A stretch of 37,857 nt of DNA from Lachnospiraceae bacterium UBA7589. Its GTDB lineage: Bacteria > Bacillota > Clostridia > Lachnospirales > Lachnospiraceae. The notes beneath the pieces were generated by a model. It was not told where the DNA came from. It searched no databases and worked only from the letters and a program-made list of their open reading frames with translations. This document shows, one piece after another, positions 23,942 through 32,796 of this stretch. Numbering within the stretch: position 1 is the first letter of the stretch; every line of letters begins with the position of its first letter. Both the position numbers and the translations under genes were made by a program. The DNA lies in contig DLKL01000040.1 in NCBI GenBank assembly GCA_002476495.1, forward strand, positions 825 to 38,681. The letters are read 5' to 3'.

Positions 23942-24298
23942 ATGGGAGAATATGATAAGGAAAATATAGGTAGAATTCGCATAGCAGATGATGTTGTTGC
24001 TTCTATAGCAGGAATTGCAGCCATTGAAGTTAAAGGAGTTTCCAAGCTTACAGGCAATATTTCAAAGGAATTAGTCAGCAAGCTGGGTAAAAGAAAGCTT
24101 GCCAATGGTGTTAAGATTGAGATTATTGATGGCGGAGTGAATGTTGATATATCTGTAGAGCTTGAGTATGGCAATAACATAAAGAAGGTATCCCAGGAGA
24201 TACAGCAGAAGGTTAAGCAGGCAATTGAGAATATGACTAATCTTAATGTGAGAGTAGTAAATGTAGTTATATCAGGCATTAAGTTGGATAAAAATTAA
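23942..24298 (+). CDS. Asp23/Gls24-family envelope stress protein (YqhY-like)
   Basis: A 118-residue protein with the family pattern: IRIADDVVASIAGIAAIEVKG near the N-terminus, then GVKIEIIDGGVNVDISVELEYG and a C-terminal NLNVRVVNVVISGIK. The B. subtilis homologue YqhY occupies the same place before nusB and has been linked to acetyl-CoA carboxylase function; that role here is inference. ATG 23942 lies 9-10 bases after AAGGAGG. It is the first gene of the operon, with nusB 20 bases downstream. Confidence 0.92.
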   Translation: MGEYDKENIGRIRIADDVVASIAGIAAIEVKGVSKLTGNISKELVSKLGKRKLANGVKIEIIDGGVNVDISVELEYGNNIKKVSQEIQQKVKQAIENMTNLNVRVVNVVISGIKLDKN

Positions 24299-24318
24299 TT
24301 AAAGGCAGGTTGTTTTAT

Positions 24319-24717
24319 ATGACTAGAAGAGCTCTTAGGGAGAACATATTCAAGATTCTGTTTAAACTTGAATTTAATGAAGTGGATGAAATGAAGGAGC
24401 AGATTGATTATTCTCTTTCTGATATGGGCGATATACAGGATGAGGACAGAGTATATATTATCGATAAGACTAATAAAATTATTAGTCTTATCGATGAAAT
24501 AGACCCGGTTATTGAGAATATATCCCAGGGCTGGAAGCTTGGGAGACTGGGAAAGGCTGAGCTTGCTATATTAAGGCTTGCAATTTATGAGATGAAATAT
24601 GACGAGGATATTCCGTTTAAGGTGGCTATAAATGAGGCTGTGGAGTTGACTAAGCGTTACTGTAACCAGGATGCCGGAAGCTTTATTAACGGAGTTCTGG
24701 CTAAGGTACAGGAGTAG
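24319..24717 (+). CDS. nusB: Transcription antitermination factor NusB
   Basis: A 132-residue all-helical protein. NusB with NusE (S10) binds boxA RNA and helps rRNA operons resist termination. The motifs RRALRENIFKILFKLEF, LGRLGKAELAILRLAIYEM and PFKVAINEAVELTKRY-type residues are clear. I use ATG 24319, 9 bases after AAAGGCAGG; the frame opens slightly earlier at TTG 24310, which abuts the ribosome-binding site. xseA follows after 2 bases. Confidence 0.95.
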   Translation: MTRRALRENIFKILFKLEFNEVDEMKEQIDYSLSDMGDIQDEDRVYIIDKTNKIISLIDEIDPVIENISQGWKLGRLGKAELAILRLAIYEMKYDEDIPFKVAINEAVELTKRYCNQDAGSFINGVLAKVQE

Positions 24718-24719
24718 AT

Positions 24720-25916
24720 ATGAAGATTTATTCCGTTGGACAGGTAAACAATTACATAAAGAATATTATTTCCCAGGATTATATGCTTAGGACCATAGCC
24801 ATAAAGGGTGAGGTCTCTAATTGTAAGTATCATAGCCTGGGGCACATTTATTTTTCCCTGAAGGATGAAACAGGAGCTATACCCGGAGTTATGTTTAAAG
24901 GCAATGTGCCTTCGGGGCTGGATTTCAGGCTTCAGGATGGTCAGTCTGTAATTGTTTCCGGAAGCATAAACGTATATGAAAGAGACGGAAAATATCAATT
25001 ATATGCCACAAAAATTAAGCTTGATGGTGCAGGCAGGCTATTTGAGGAATTCCAGCGTCTGAAGCTTAAGCTTAATGAGGAGGGGCTTTTTGACTTTGAT
25101 AAAAAAAAGCCGATTCCCCAATATCCTAAAACGGTTGGAATTGTTACTGCCAGCACCGGGGCAGCCATACAGGATATCAAAAATATTGCAAAAAGACGTA
25201 ATCCATATGTACAGCTTATTCTTTATCCGGCAAAGGTTCAGGGTGAAAATGCTGCAGACACCATAGTAGCAGGTATAAAAAAGCTGGATTCTATGGGACT
25301 TGATACTATAATTATCGGTCGTGGAGGCGGTTCAATAGAGGATCTTTGGGCCTTCAATGAGGAAAAAGTGGTAAGGGCAATCTATGATGCAAGGACACCG
25401 ATAATATCCGGTGTAGGACATGAAATAGATATAACTCTGTCGGATTATGCAGCTGATTTGAGGGCACCTACTCCTTCAGCAGCATGTGAGCTGGCTCTTC
25501 CGGACGTGATGTCAACAGTGACCATTCTTGCCGGGGTACAGAGGGAAATAACTGCACATATGAATCAGAAATTAACTGTATACAGACTTCGTATTGAGGC
25601 ATATGACAACAAGCTGGCACTAAATAATCCTGTGGGAAGACTGGAACAGCAGAACCAGTATCTGTGTGAATTGTATGACAGGATGCGGTTGGCTATGGAG
25701 AAAAAATATGATACCTATAACCACAATCTGAAGCTGATTATTGCGAAGCTTACAGGACTTTCGCCTATGGGAAAGCTGGTTAATGGCTTTGGATATATTG
25801 AAAATAATAAAAAACCCCTGGATTCGGTAAAAAACGTTTCCCGGGGAGATAATATTAAAATAACCTTGTGGGACGGTGAAATTTTTGCCAGAGTAAGTGA
25901 TGCTGATGGGAGATAA
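24720..25916 (+). CDS. xseA: Exodeoxyribonuclease VII large subunit
   Basis: The large subunit of the ExoVII single-strand DNA nuclease. The 398-residue protein starts with an OB-fold (about 1-100; IKGEVSNCKYHSLGHIYFSL), then the catalytic domain with GIVTASTGAAIQDI, IIIGRGGGSIEDLWAFNEE and ISGVGHEIDITLSDYAADLRAPTP-type residues, then a helical region. It is somewhat shorter than E. coli XseA, as common in Firmicutes. It is followed by xseB after 2 bases, so subunits are made together. Confidence 0.95.
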   Translation: MKIYSVGQVNNYIKNIISQDYMLRTIAIKGEVSNCKYHSLGHIYFSLKDETGAIPGVMFKGNVPSGLDFRLQDGQSVIVSGSINVYERDGKYQLYATKIKLDGAGRLFEEFQRLKLKLNEEGLFDFDKKKPIPQYPKTVGIVTASTGAAIQDIKNIAKRRNPYVQLILYPAKVQGENAADTIVAGIKKLDSMGLDTIIIGRGGGSIEDLWAFNEEKVVRAIYDARTPIISGVGHEIDITLSDYAADLRAPTPSAACELALPDVMSTVTILAGVQREITAHMNQKLTVYRLRIEAYDNKLALNNPVGRLEQQNQYLCELYDRMRLAMEKKYDTYNHNLKLIIAKLTGLSPMGKLVNGFGYIENNKKPLDSVKNVSRGDNIKITLWDGEIFARVSDADGR

Positions 25917-25918
25917 TT

Positions 25919-26113
25919 ATGGAAAATAGCAAAGACTTTAATATAGAGGAGGCCTTTAAAAGGCTGGAGGAGATAAATACAAAGCTGGAAAGCCCACAGA
26001 TATCCTTAAAGGAGTCGCTGGAGCTTTATTCTGAGGGAGTGAAGCTGGTGGCCTGTTGTAAGGAGAACCTTGAGGGTGTTGAAAAGGAGATACAGATTTT
26101 AAATGGAGTATAA
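25919..26113 (+). CDS. xseB: Exodeoxyribonuclease VII small subunit
   Basis: A 64-residue helical protein. It shows the family core NIEEAFKRLEEINTKLE and SLKESLELYSEGVKLV, which forms the helical hairpins that coat the XseA stalk. Its stop overlaps the ispA start by 11 bases, so ispA is probably translationally coupled. GGGAGA precedes ATG 25919 by 6 bases. Confidence 0.93.
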   Translation: MENSKDFNIEEAFKRLEEINTKLESPQISLKESLELYSEGVKLVACCKENLEGVEKEIQILNGV

Positions 26114-26990
26114 AGTTAAAGATATAGAGAAGATATTATACAGCTATCTTCCTGAGGAAGAGGGATATTCCGTAAAGGTGATAGAAGCAATGAATTATGC
26201 CTTTAAGGCAGGAGGAAAGAGATTACGTCCCCTGATGATGAGGCTTTGCTATGATATGTTTGCAACGAAGCCGGATAATAATATCATAGAACCCTTTATG
26301 GCAGCCATTGAGATGATTCATACGTATTCCCTCATCCATGATGACCTGCCGGCACTTGATAATGATGAGCTGAGAAGAGGAAAGCCTACGGTACATGTTA
26401 AATTCGGAGAGGATATAGCTATTCTTGCGGGCGATGGATTGCTGAATTATGCCTTTTTTGTTGCAGCAAAGGCTTTTAAAGCATGTCCGGGAAATGTATC
26501 CGTTGAGAATGCATTTACCATTTTAACCGAAAAACCCGGAATACATGGAATGATTGGCGGGCAGACGCTGGATGTAATTATGACGGGAAAGCCTCTTACA
26601 AAAGAACAGCTGGAGTATATTTATATTAACAAAACATCGGCTCTTATTGAATGTGCAATGACTATCGGTGCCACCCTTGCCGGAGCGGATGATGAGTCTG
26701 TAAAAAAAATCCGGGAAGCAGCATTGACAGTAGGAATGGCTTTTCAGGTGCAGGATGATATCCTTGATATTGTAGGGAATTCTGACAGGCTTGGTAAGCC
26801 CGTGTTAAGTGATGAAAAAAACGGTAAATTTACCTATGCTACTATACATGGAGTTGATGCGGCTTCTGAATATGTTAATGCATTATCAGAAAAGGCTAAC
26901 AGAATTCTTGAAGGAATCCGGGTGAATAATACCGAAGCAAAAAAAAGATTAATGGAGCTTATTACCTTATTAATTCACAGGGATAGATAG
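26103..26990 (+). CDS. ispA: Polyprenyl (farnesyl) diphosphate synthase
   Basis: The enzyme joins isopentenyl diphosphate units onto allylic primers, giving geranyl or farnesyl diphosphate. The 295-residue protein has GGKRLRP (37-43), the first Asp-rich motif DDLPALDND (Asp80, Asp81, Asp86) with the two-residue insertion typical of bacterial farnesyl synthases, GGQTLDV, and the second Asp-rich motif DDILD (near 218). Context before dxs (the isoprenoid pathway entry enzyme) supports this. Exact chain length cannot be read with certainty. Its start lies inside xseB. Confidence 0.93.
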   Translation: MEYKVKDIEKILYSYLPEEEGYSVKVIEAMNYAFKAGGKRLRPLMMRLCYDMFATKPDNNIIEPFMAAIEMIHTYSLIHDDLPALDNDELRRGKPTVHVKFGEDIAILAGDGLLNYAFFVAAKAFKACPGNVSVENAFTILTEKPGIHGMIGGQTLDVIMTGKPLTKEQLEYIYINKTSALIECAMTIGATLAGADDESVKKIREAALTVGMAFQVQDDILDIVGNSDRLGKPVLSDEKNGKFTYATIHGVDAASEYVNALSEKANRILEGIRVNNTEAKKRLMELITLLIHRDR

Positions 26991-26991
26991 T

Positions 26992-28872
26992 ATGAAATTA
27001 TTGGATAAAGTAAAAAAGGAAAATGACATAAAAAGGATTAATCCCAGGGATTATAATGAACTGGCTAAGGAAATAAGGCGTTTTCTTATTGAGCATATCA
27101 GTAAAAAGGGTGGACATCTTGCGTCAAATCTTGGCGCCGTAGAGCTTACAATGGCTCTCCATCTATGTATGAATTTTCCTAAGGACAAGCTTATATTTGA
27201 TGTGGGACATCAGGCATATACCCACAAAATTTTAACAGGAAGAAAGACCGGCTTTGATACCCTAAGGGAATATGGCGGAATGAGTGGGTTCCCTAAAAGC
27301 AGGGAAAGTGAATGTGATGCCTTTAATACAGGGCATAGCTCTACCAGTATTTCTGCCGCCATGGGATATGCAGTAGCAAGAGATATGCGTGGGGGAAATG
27401 AAAAAATTGCAGCGGTTATAGGTGACGGTTCACTTACCGGGGGAATGGCATACGAGGCAATTAACAGCCTGGCCCAGATAAGAACAGGCTGTGTTATTAT
27501 TCTGAATGACAATGAGATGTCCATAGATAAAAATGTGGGAGGCTTGTCCAAATATCTTAATAATATAAGAGTTGGTTCCACATATAATGGGATAAAATCA
27601 GGGGTTGAACACAGCCTTCTTGGTTCGGAGGTAGGAAAAAAGGTTGCTAAAACCCTGAAGCATTCAAAAGATACCATTAAGCAGCTTTTAGTTCCGGGAA
27701 TGTTTTTCGAAGAGCTGGGGGTTACTTATGTCGGTCCAATAGACGGACATGATATTGAAGGTATGGTATCCACATTTAGCAAGGCATTCAAGCTTAATAA
27801 ACCGATAATAATACATGTAAAGACCCAAAAAGGAAAGGGATATGAATATGCAGAAAAATATCCTTCACGTTTTCATGGAATCACGCCATTTGACAGCAGG
27901 ACAGGGAAAATCATTAATCCTGTGGACAGATTAACCAATACAGATGTATTTGGAAGGTATATCCTCCGGCTTGGGGATAAGTATAAGGATATGGTTGCAA
28001 TAACAGCAGCTATGACCCAGGGAACGGGATTACAGGATTTTGCAAAAAAATATCCTGACAGATTTTTTGATGTGGGAATTGCAGAACAGCACGGGGTAAC
28101 CTTTGCAGCGGGAATGGCAGCAGCGGGGCTTATACCTGTAGTGGCGATATATTCGTCTTTTTTGCAAAGGGCATATGACCAGATATTGCATGATGTATGC
28201 CTGCAAAACCTTCATGTTATATTTGCTGTGGACAGGTCGGGTCTGGTAGGCCAGGACGGAGAGACTCACCAGGGAATATATGATATATCGTATCTGGGTC
28301 ATATGCCCGGCATGACTGTGCTTGCCCCTAAAAATGATATAGAGCTTAAGGCAATGCTGGATTTTGCTATAAAATATGACGGACCTGTAGCAATAAAATA
28401 TTCCCGTGGTGCTTCATTTACAGGGCTCAGGGAATACAATGCGCCTATAGAATATGGTAAAAATGAAACAATCTATGAGGGAAGCCGGGTTGCTGTTATG
28501 GCTGTAGGAAATATGATTGAGGAGGGTCTTAAGCTGGTTTCAATGCTGAGAGACATAGGAATCGAGCCAACATTTATCAATCCGCGTTTTGTTTCCTGCG
28601 TGGATTATGAAAGGCTGGAAGCACTTGCATCGAATCACAATATTTTGGTTACCATGGAAGAAAATGTAACAAGAGGAGGCTATGGTGAGCTTATTGCTGA
28701 GGCAATTGCAGACCGGGAAATTTTGAGACAATCGGGGATACATCATATCAATGCCTCTATATCACAGGGCATGGTGGAGCAGGGTAAGGTGGATATATTA
28801 AGAAGGATGCTTGGACTGGATGCAAAATCAATATACAAACAGGTAAAGGCATTGCTGGATCAACAGATTTAG
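26992..28872 (+). CDS. dxs: 1-deoxy-D-xylulose-5-phosphate synthase
   Basis: DXS condenses pyruvate and glyceraldehyde-3-phosphate using thiamine diphosphate, the first step of the MEP isoprenoid pathway. At 626 residues it is the usual length. Seen are FDVGHQAYTHKILTGR, NTGHSSTSISAAMG, the thiamine-binding GDGSLTGGMAYEAIN with NDNEMSI, RFFDVGIAEQHGVTFAAGMA, and GLVGQDGETHQG. It is 1 base after ispA with only a weak ribosome-binding site (GGGAT near 26980), suggesting coupling. Confidence 0.96.
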   Translation: MKLLDKVKKENDIKRINPRDYNELAKEIRRFLIEHISKKGGHLASNLGAVELTMALHLCMNFPKDKLIFDVGHQAYTHKILTGRKTGFDTLREYGGMSGFPKSRESECDAFNTGHSSTSISAAMGYAVARDMRGGNEKIAAVIGDGSLTGGMAYEAINSLAQIRTGCVIILNDNEMSIDKNVGGLSKYLNNIRVGSTYNGIKSGVEHSLLGSEVGKKVAKTLKHSKDTIKQLLVPGMFFEELGVTYVGPIDGHDIEGMVSTFSKAFKLNKPIIIHVKTQKGKGYEYAEKYPSRFHGITPFDSRTGKIINPVDRLTNTDVFGRYILRLGDKYKDMVAITAAMTQGTGLQDFAKKYPDRFFDVGIAEQHGVTFAAGMAAAGLIPVVAIYSSFLQRAYDQILHDVCLQNLHVIFAVDRSGLVGQDGETHQGIYDISYLGHMPGMTVLAPKNDIELKAMLDFAIKYDGPVAIKYSRGASFTGLREYNAPIEYGKNETIYEGSRVAVMAVGNMIEEGLKLVSMLRDIGIEPTFINPRFVSCVDYERLEALASNHNILVTMEENVTRGGYGELIAEAIADREILRQSGIHHINASISQGMVEQGKVDILRRMLGLDAKSIYKQVKALLDQQI

Positions 28873-28880
28873 GAGATAAG

Positions 28881-29726
28881 ATGGCAGATAAGATAAACAA
28901 AGAAAGATTGGATGTGCTTTTGGTGAACAGAGGTCTTGCGGCCTCCAGGGAAAAAGCTAAGGCAATAATAATGTCAGGAGTAGTTTATGTTGATGGTAAC
29001 AAGGAGGACAAGGCAGGAACCACATTCCCGGATAACTCGGATATAATAATTAAAGGGAATACACTGAAATATGTAAGCAGGGGAGGCCTGAAGCTTGAAA
29101 AAGCGATGATGGAATTTCAGCTTGACGTTAAAGATATGATATGTATGGACGTAGGTGCGTCTACAGGTGGATTTACTGACTGTATGTTGCAAAATGGAGC
29201 CGTAAAGGTATATTCACTGGATGTAGGACATGGACAACTGGATTGGAAGCTTAGGAATGATGACCGGGTTGTATGTATGGAAAAGACAAATATAAGATAT
29301 GTGACCCCGGATGATATTCAGGATGTGCTGGATTTTGCTTCCATAGATGTATCCTTTATATCCCTTACAAAGGTGCTTACTCCTGTTAAAAATCTGTTAA
29401 AGGATAAGGGAAGAATAGTCTGTCTTATAAAGCCCCAATTTGAGGCAGGTAGAGAAAAGGTTGGAAAAAAAGGAGTAGTAAGAGACCGGCAGGTTCACTG
29501 TGAGGTAATAAGAATGGTTATGGAATATGCAGATTCCATAGAGCTTTATCCTCTGGGACTTGATTTTTCACCTGTGAAGGGACCCGAGGGCAATATAGAA
29601 TATCTGTTATACCTTACAAAGGATAAAAATGAATTTGAAGCATTGGGTAGTAAAATATCCATTGATATAGAAGATGTGGTTAATAAATCTCACGAAACCT
29701 TGGACAAGGGAGTACAGGATGAATAA
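28881..29726 (+). CDS. tlyA: TlyA-family rRNA methyltransferase (S4 + FtsJ fold)
   Basis: A 281-residue protein with an N-terminal S4 RNA-binding domain (about 1-65; RLDVLLVNRGLAASREKAKA) and an FtsJ-type methyltransferase domain with the SAM motif MDVGASTGGFTDCMLQNGA (near 90-108) and IVCLIKPQFEAG. In mycobacteria TlyA methylates 16S and 23S rRNA cytidines at the 2'-O position; the target here is inferred. Also annotated as hemolysin in old databases, which should not be taken literally. Overlaps nadK by 8 bases. Confidence 0.92.
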   Translation: MADKINKERLDVLLVNRGLAASREKAKAIIMSGVVYVDGNKEDKAGTTFPDNSDIIIKGNTLKYVSRGGLKLEKAMMEFQLDVKDMICMDVGASTGGFTDCMLQNGAVKVYSLDVGHGQLDWKLRNDDRVVCMEKTNIRYVTPDDIQDVLDFASIDVSFISLTKVLTPVKNLLKDKGRIVCLIKPQFEAGREKVGKKGVVRDRQVHCEVIRMVMEYADSIELYPLGLDFSPVKGPEGNIEYLLYLTKDKNEFEALGSKISIDIEDVVNKSHETLDKGVQDE

Positions 29727-30555
29727 ATTTCTCATAGTTGCTAATGATGATAAGGATATTGATCTTTGTCTCAGCAAAAAAATAAGTGAATATTTGTGGA
29801 AAAGAGATGGAGAGGCTGCAATAGTAAGTGATACAAATAAGGATTACGATGGCCTTTTTATCAAGGAAGAGCTTATAAAGGAAACAGAGGCAGTTATTGT
29901 CCTCGGCGGCGATGGTACAATGCTTAGGGCAGCCCATGCATTAGGCAATCATAATATTCCTATTATGGGTATTAATCTTGGCACCCTCGGATTTCTTACA
30001 GAGGTTGAAAAATGCAATGTATATAAGGCTTTGGACAGACTGTTAAGCAATGATTTTTCACTGGAAAACAGGATGATGATTGAGGGCAGGGTAAAGGATC
30101 ATATATATCATTCGCTCAATGATGTTGTAATAACCAGAGCCGGATTTTCGCGAATTATAGGGCTTAGCATCTATGTCAATGATCAGCTTTTGGATACATA
30201 TGAGGCAGATGGAGTAATTGTGGCAACTCCTACCGGATCTACAGGATATAATCTATCGGCAGGCGGACCTATAATCAGCCCTAAGGCAAGGGCAATAGTT
30301 GTAACACCCATATCACCTCATTCACTTACATCAAAAAGTGTAGTGTTTGACAGTATGGACAAAATAAGAATAGAGATAGCCAAGCAAAGAAGGACACAGG
30401 AAACAGAGGCTATAGTATCCTTTGACGGAGACAATAATATGGAACTTTCTGCGGGAGATGTGGTAAGTGTTTCCGTATCCGCTAGGGAGATACAGCTAAT
30501 TAAAATGTATGATGTGAATTTCTACAGCGTGTTGAGAGATAAAATAGGAGGTTGA
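29719..30555 (+). CDS. nadK: NAD kinase
   Basis: NAD kinase makes NADP from NAD and ATP (or polyphosphate in some bacteria). The 278-residue protein carries VLGGDGTMLRAA, GINLGTLGFLTEV, LNDVVITR and ATPTGSTGYNLSAGGPI, all diagnostic. I start at ATG 29719, overlapping the tlyA end; the longer frame from 29674 runs in the tlyA coding sequence and lacks a ribosome-binding site. argR starts about 5 bases after the stop. Confidence 0.95.
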   Translation: MNKFLIVANDDKDIDLCLSKKISEYLWKRDGEAAIVSDTNKDYDGLFIKEELIKETEAVIVLGGDGTMLRAAHALGNHNIPIMGINLGTLGFLTEVEKCNVYKALDRLLSNDFSLENRMMIEGRVKDHIYHSLNDVVITRAGFSRIIGLSIYVNDQLLDTYEADGVIVATPTGSTGYNLSAGGPIISPKARAIVVTPISPHSLTSKSVVFDSMDKIRIEIAKQRRTQETEAIVSFDGDNNMELSAGDVVSVSVSAREIQLIKMYDVNFYSVLRDKIGG

Positions 30556-30560
30556 GTTGG

Positions 30561-31019
30561 TTGAAGCAGAAACGAAAAGAGGCTATATTGCAAATAATTT
30601 CCCAAAATGAGATAGACACCCAGGAGGAAATTCTGGCAAGGCTTAAGGAAATGGGCTTTAATACAACCCAGGCAACCATATCAAGGGATATAAGGGAACT
30701 TAACATAACCAAGGTAACCTGTGAAGGAAACAGACACAAATATATAATCATTTCCGGAGATAATAAAGGTAAAATGGAATCCTACAAACAGGTAATGGGA
30801 AAATGGATTGAATCTATAGAACCTGCGGGTAATATTATAGTAATTAAAACGGTGGCAGGCATGGCCATGGCTGTAGGTGCTGCGATAGATAACCATCCCA
30901 TTCAGGGAGTAATGGGATGCATAGCAGGAGATGATACGCTGTTTCTTGCAATAAAGGATACCGGTCTTTCAGAGAAGATAATTGGAGAGATAAAAGATGT
31001 TGCTAAATATGCATATTAA
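30561..31019 (+). CDS. argR: Arginine repressor ArgR/AhrC
   Basis: A hexameric arginine-dependent repressor and activator. The 152-residue protein has an N-terminal winged helix (about 1-70; FNTTQATISRDIRELNITKV) and a C-terminal arginine-binding domain with GAAIDNHPIQGVMGCIAGDDT-type residues, including the paired Asp. I choose TTG 30561, 9 bases after GGAGG; the in-frame TTG at 30552 directly abuts that site. In B. subtilis argR (ahrC) also sits between tlyA/yqxC and recN. Its last 23 bases overlap recN. Confidence 0.93.
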   Translation: MKQKRKEAILQIISQNEIDTQEEILARLKEMGFNTTQATISRDIRELNITKVTCEGNRHKYIIISGDNKGKMESYKQVMGKWIESIEPAGNIIVIKTVAGMAMAVGAAIDNHPIQGVMGCIAGDDTLFLAIKDTGLSEKIIGEIKDVAKYAY

Positions 31020-32682
31020 GAACATAGCACTTATAGATGAAATAGACATAAGCTTTGAAGATGGATTCAATGTGCTTACGGGTGAAACAGGAGCAGGAAA
31101 ATCCATTATAATAGGCTCACTGGGAATAGGTCTTGGAGGAAAATTTCCAAAAGAGCTTTTAAGGGATGAATCAGAGGATGGACTTATAGAATTAACATTT
31201 TTTGTAGATAACCCCGATGTCGCAAAACAGCTTGAGGAAATTGATTTAAAACCTGTAGATGACCAAATACTTATTACCAGACGGCTTAATTCCGGAGGAA
31301 GAACCATAAACAGAATAAATGACAATACTGTTACCACCGGAAAGCTCAGAGAAGCTGCAGACATATTGATAGACCTTCATGCCCAGCATGAGCAGCAGGA
31401 TTTGTTAAATATAAAAAAACATATGGAAATTCTGGATAAATTTGGTGGAGAGCCTGTGGCTGAGGCAAAGGATAGAATTTCCCGGATTTACAAAGAATAT
31501 GTAGATATAGCTGAGAAAATCAGGGAGAACACCATAGACGAGTCAAAAAGAATAAAGGAAATGGATTTCCTGAAATTCAGGATAGATGAAATAAAAAATG
31601 CTAATCTAAAGGAAGACGAGGATGAAAGACTTGAGGCATTTTATAAAAGGGCAGTTAACTCAAAGGAAATTTTAACTATAGCAGGACAGATATATAACCT
31701 TACAGGATACACCGAGCAGTCCTCAGGAGCAGGTCTTATCAGTAAGGCGATGGTATCTATGGGAAAACTCGTGGAATTGGATCCGGATTTAGAAGGTACA
31801 TATTCTATCCTTCAGGATGTTGACGGAATGTTAAATGATTTCAACAGAGAGCTTAAGGATTACATGGAGAATATGGAATTTGAGCCTGAGGAATTTAACC
31901 GGGTTGAACAACGACTGAACCAGATTAATAATTTAAAATCAAAATATGGCTCAAGCTATGAAAAAATTATGAATACTCTCAGGGAATATGAAGAAGAATA
32001 TAATAGATTAGATGATTATGACAGATTTATTGATGAGCTGGTTGATACATTTAAGGAAGCAGAGAGGAAACTTGCCTGTGAATGTGACATATTGACCGGA
32101 CTTAGGAAGGAATATGGGCAAAAGCTCACTTCAATTATCAGGGAGTCACTGTCAGAGCTTAATTTTGATTCTGTTGAATTTGATATGGAATTTAATAAAA
32201 AGGATAAGTTTACTCCTCAGGGCAATGATGAGGCATATTTTGTTATATCTACTAATGTAGGGGAAAAGATGAAACCCCTGTACCAGGTGGCTTCGGGTGG
32301 TGAGCTTTCAAGAGTTATGCTTGCAATAAAGGCATGCCTTGCCAATGCTGATGACACTCCGACGCTTGTATTTGATGAAATTGATGTTGGAATAAGTGGG
32401 AGAACAGCCCAGAAGGTTGCTGAGAAAATAGCATATATTGCCAGAAACCATCAGGTTATATGTATAACTCATCTTCCTCAGATAGCTGCCATGGCAGATT
32501 ATCATTTTCTTATCGAGAAAAAAGTGGAAAATAATAAAACAATAACCAGTATAAAGAGATTAAAAAAAGCAGAAGAAACAATGGAAATAGCCAGACTTCT
32601 CGGCGGTGCAAAGATTACAGACGCAACCGTTTATTCGGCCAGGGAAATGAAAGGATTGGCAGATAGAGAAAAATTATACTGA
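30997..32682 (+). CDS. recN: DNA repair protein RecN
   Basis: An SMC-like ATPase that acts in double-strand break repair. The 561-residue protein has an N-terminal ATPase half with Walker A GETGAGKSIII (near 29-39), a coiled-coil region (about 160-370), and a C-terminal half with the signature ASGGELSRVMLAIK, Walker B LVFDEIDVGISG and the switch THLPQIAA. The start MLLNMHIKNIALID is typical; ATG 30997 lies about 9 bases after GGAGAG inside argR. It is the last gene of the operon. Confidence 0.96.
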   Translation: MLLNMHIKNIALIDEIDISFEDGFNVLTGETGAGKSIIIGSLGIGLGGKFPKELLRDESEDGLIELTFFVDNPDVAKQLEEIDLKPVDDQILITRRLNSGGRTINRINDNTVTTGKLREAADILIDLHAQHEQQDLLNIKKHMEILDKFGGEPVAEAKDRISRIYKEYVDIAEKIRENTIDESKRIKEMDFLKFRIDEIKNANLKEDEDERLEAFYKRAVNSKEILTIAGQIYNLTGYTEQSSGAGLISKAMVSMGKLVELDPDLEGTYSILQDVDGMLNDFNRELKDYMENMEFEPEEFNRVEQRLNQINNLKSKYGSSYEKIMNTLREYEEEYNRLDDYDRFIDELVDTFKEAERKLACECDILTGLRKEYGQKLTSIIRESLSELNFDSVEFDMEFNKKDKFTPQGNDEAYFVISTNVGEKMKPLYQVASGGELSRVMLAIKACLANADDTPTLVFDEIDVGISGRTAQKVAEKIAYIARNHQVICITHLPQIAAMADYHFLIEKKVENNKTITSIKRLKKAEETMEIARLLGGAKITDATVYSAREMKGLADREKLY

Positions 32683-32709
32683 TTATAAAAAGGAAATTCA
32701 ATAAATAAT

Positions 32710-32741
32710 AAGAGTACATATTAATTTATGTACTCTTTTTT
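32710..32741 (+). terminator. Intrinsic terminator after recN
   Basis: An 11-base-pair stem (32710-32720 with 32727-32737), 6-base loop and T-rich tail. An outer 7-base inverted repeat, AGGAAAT (32691-32697) and ATTTCCT (32745-32751), could lengthen the structure. Confidence 0.85.
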
Positions 32742-32796
32742 ATGATTTCCTGTTGGCTTATGCTAAAGGCTTTTAATTAAGAGGAGGAATGACAAT

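Noticed and set aside
28881..29726. Hemolysin annotation for the TlyA-like gene
   Set aside because: The S4 plus FtsJ layout and SAM motif point to an rRNA methyltransferase; nothing suggests a membrane toxin.
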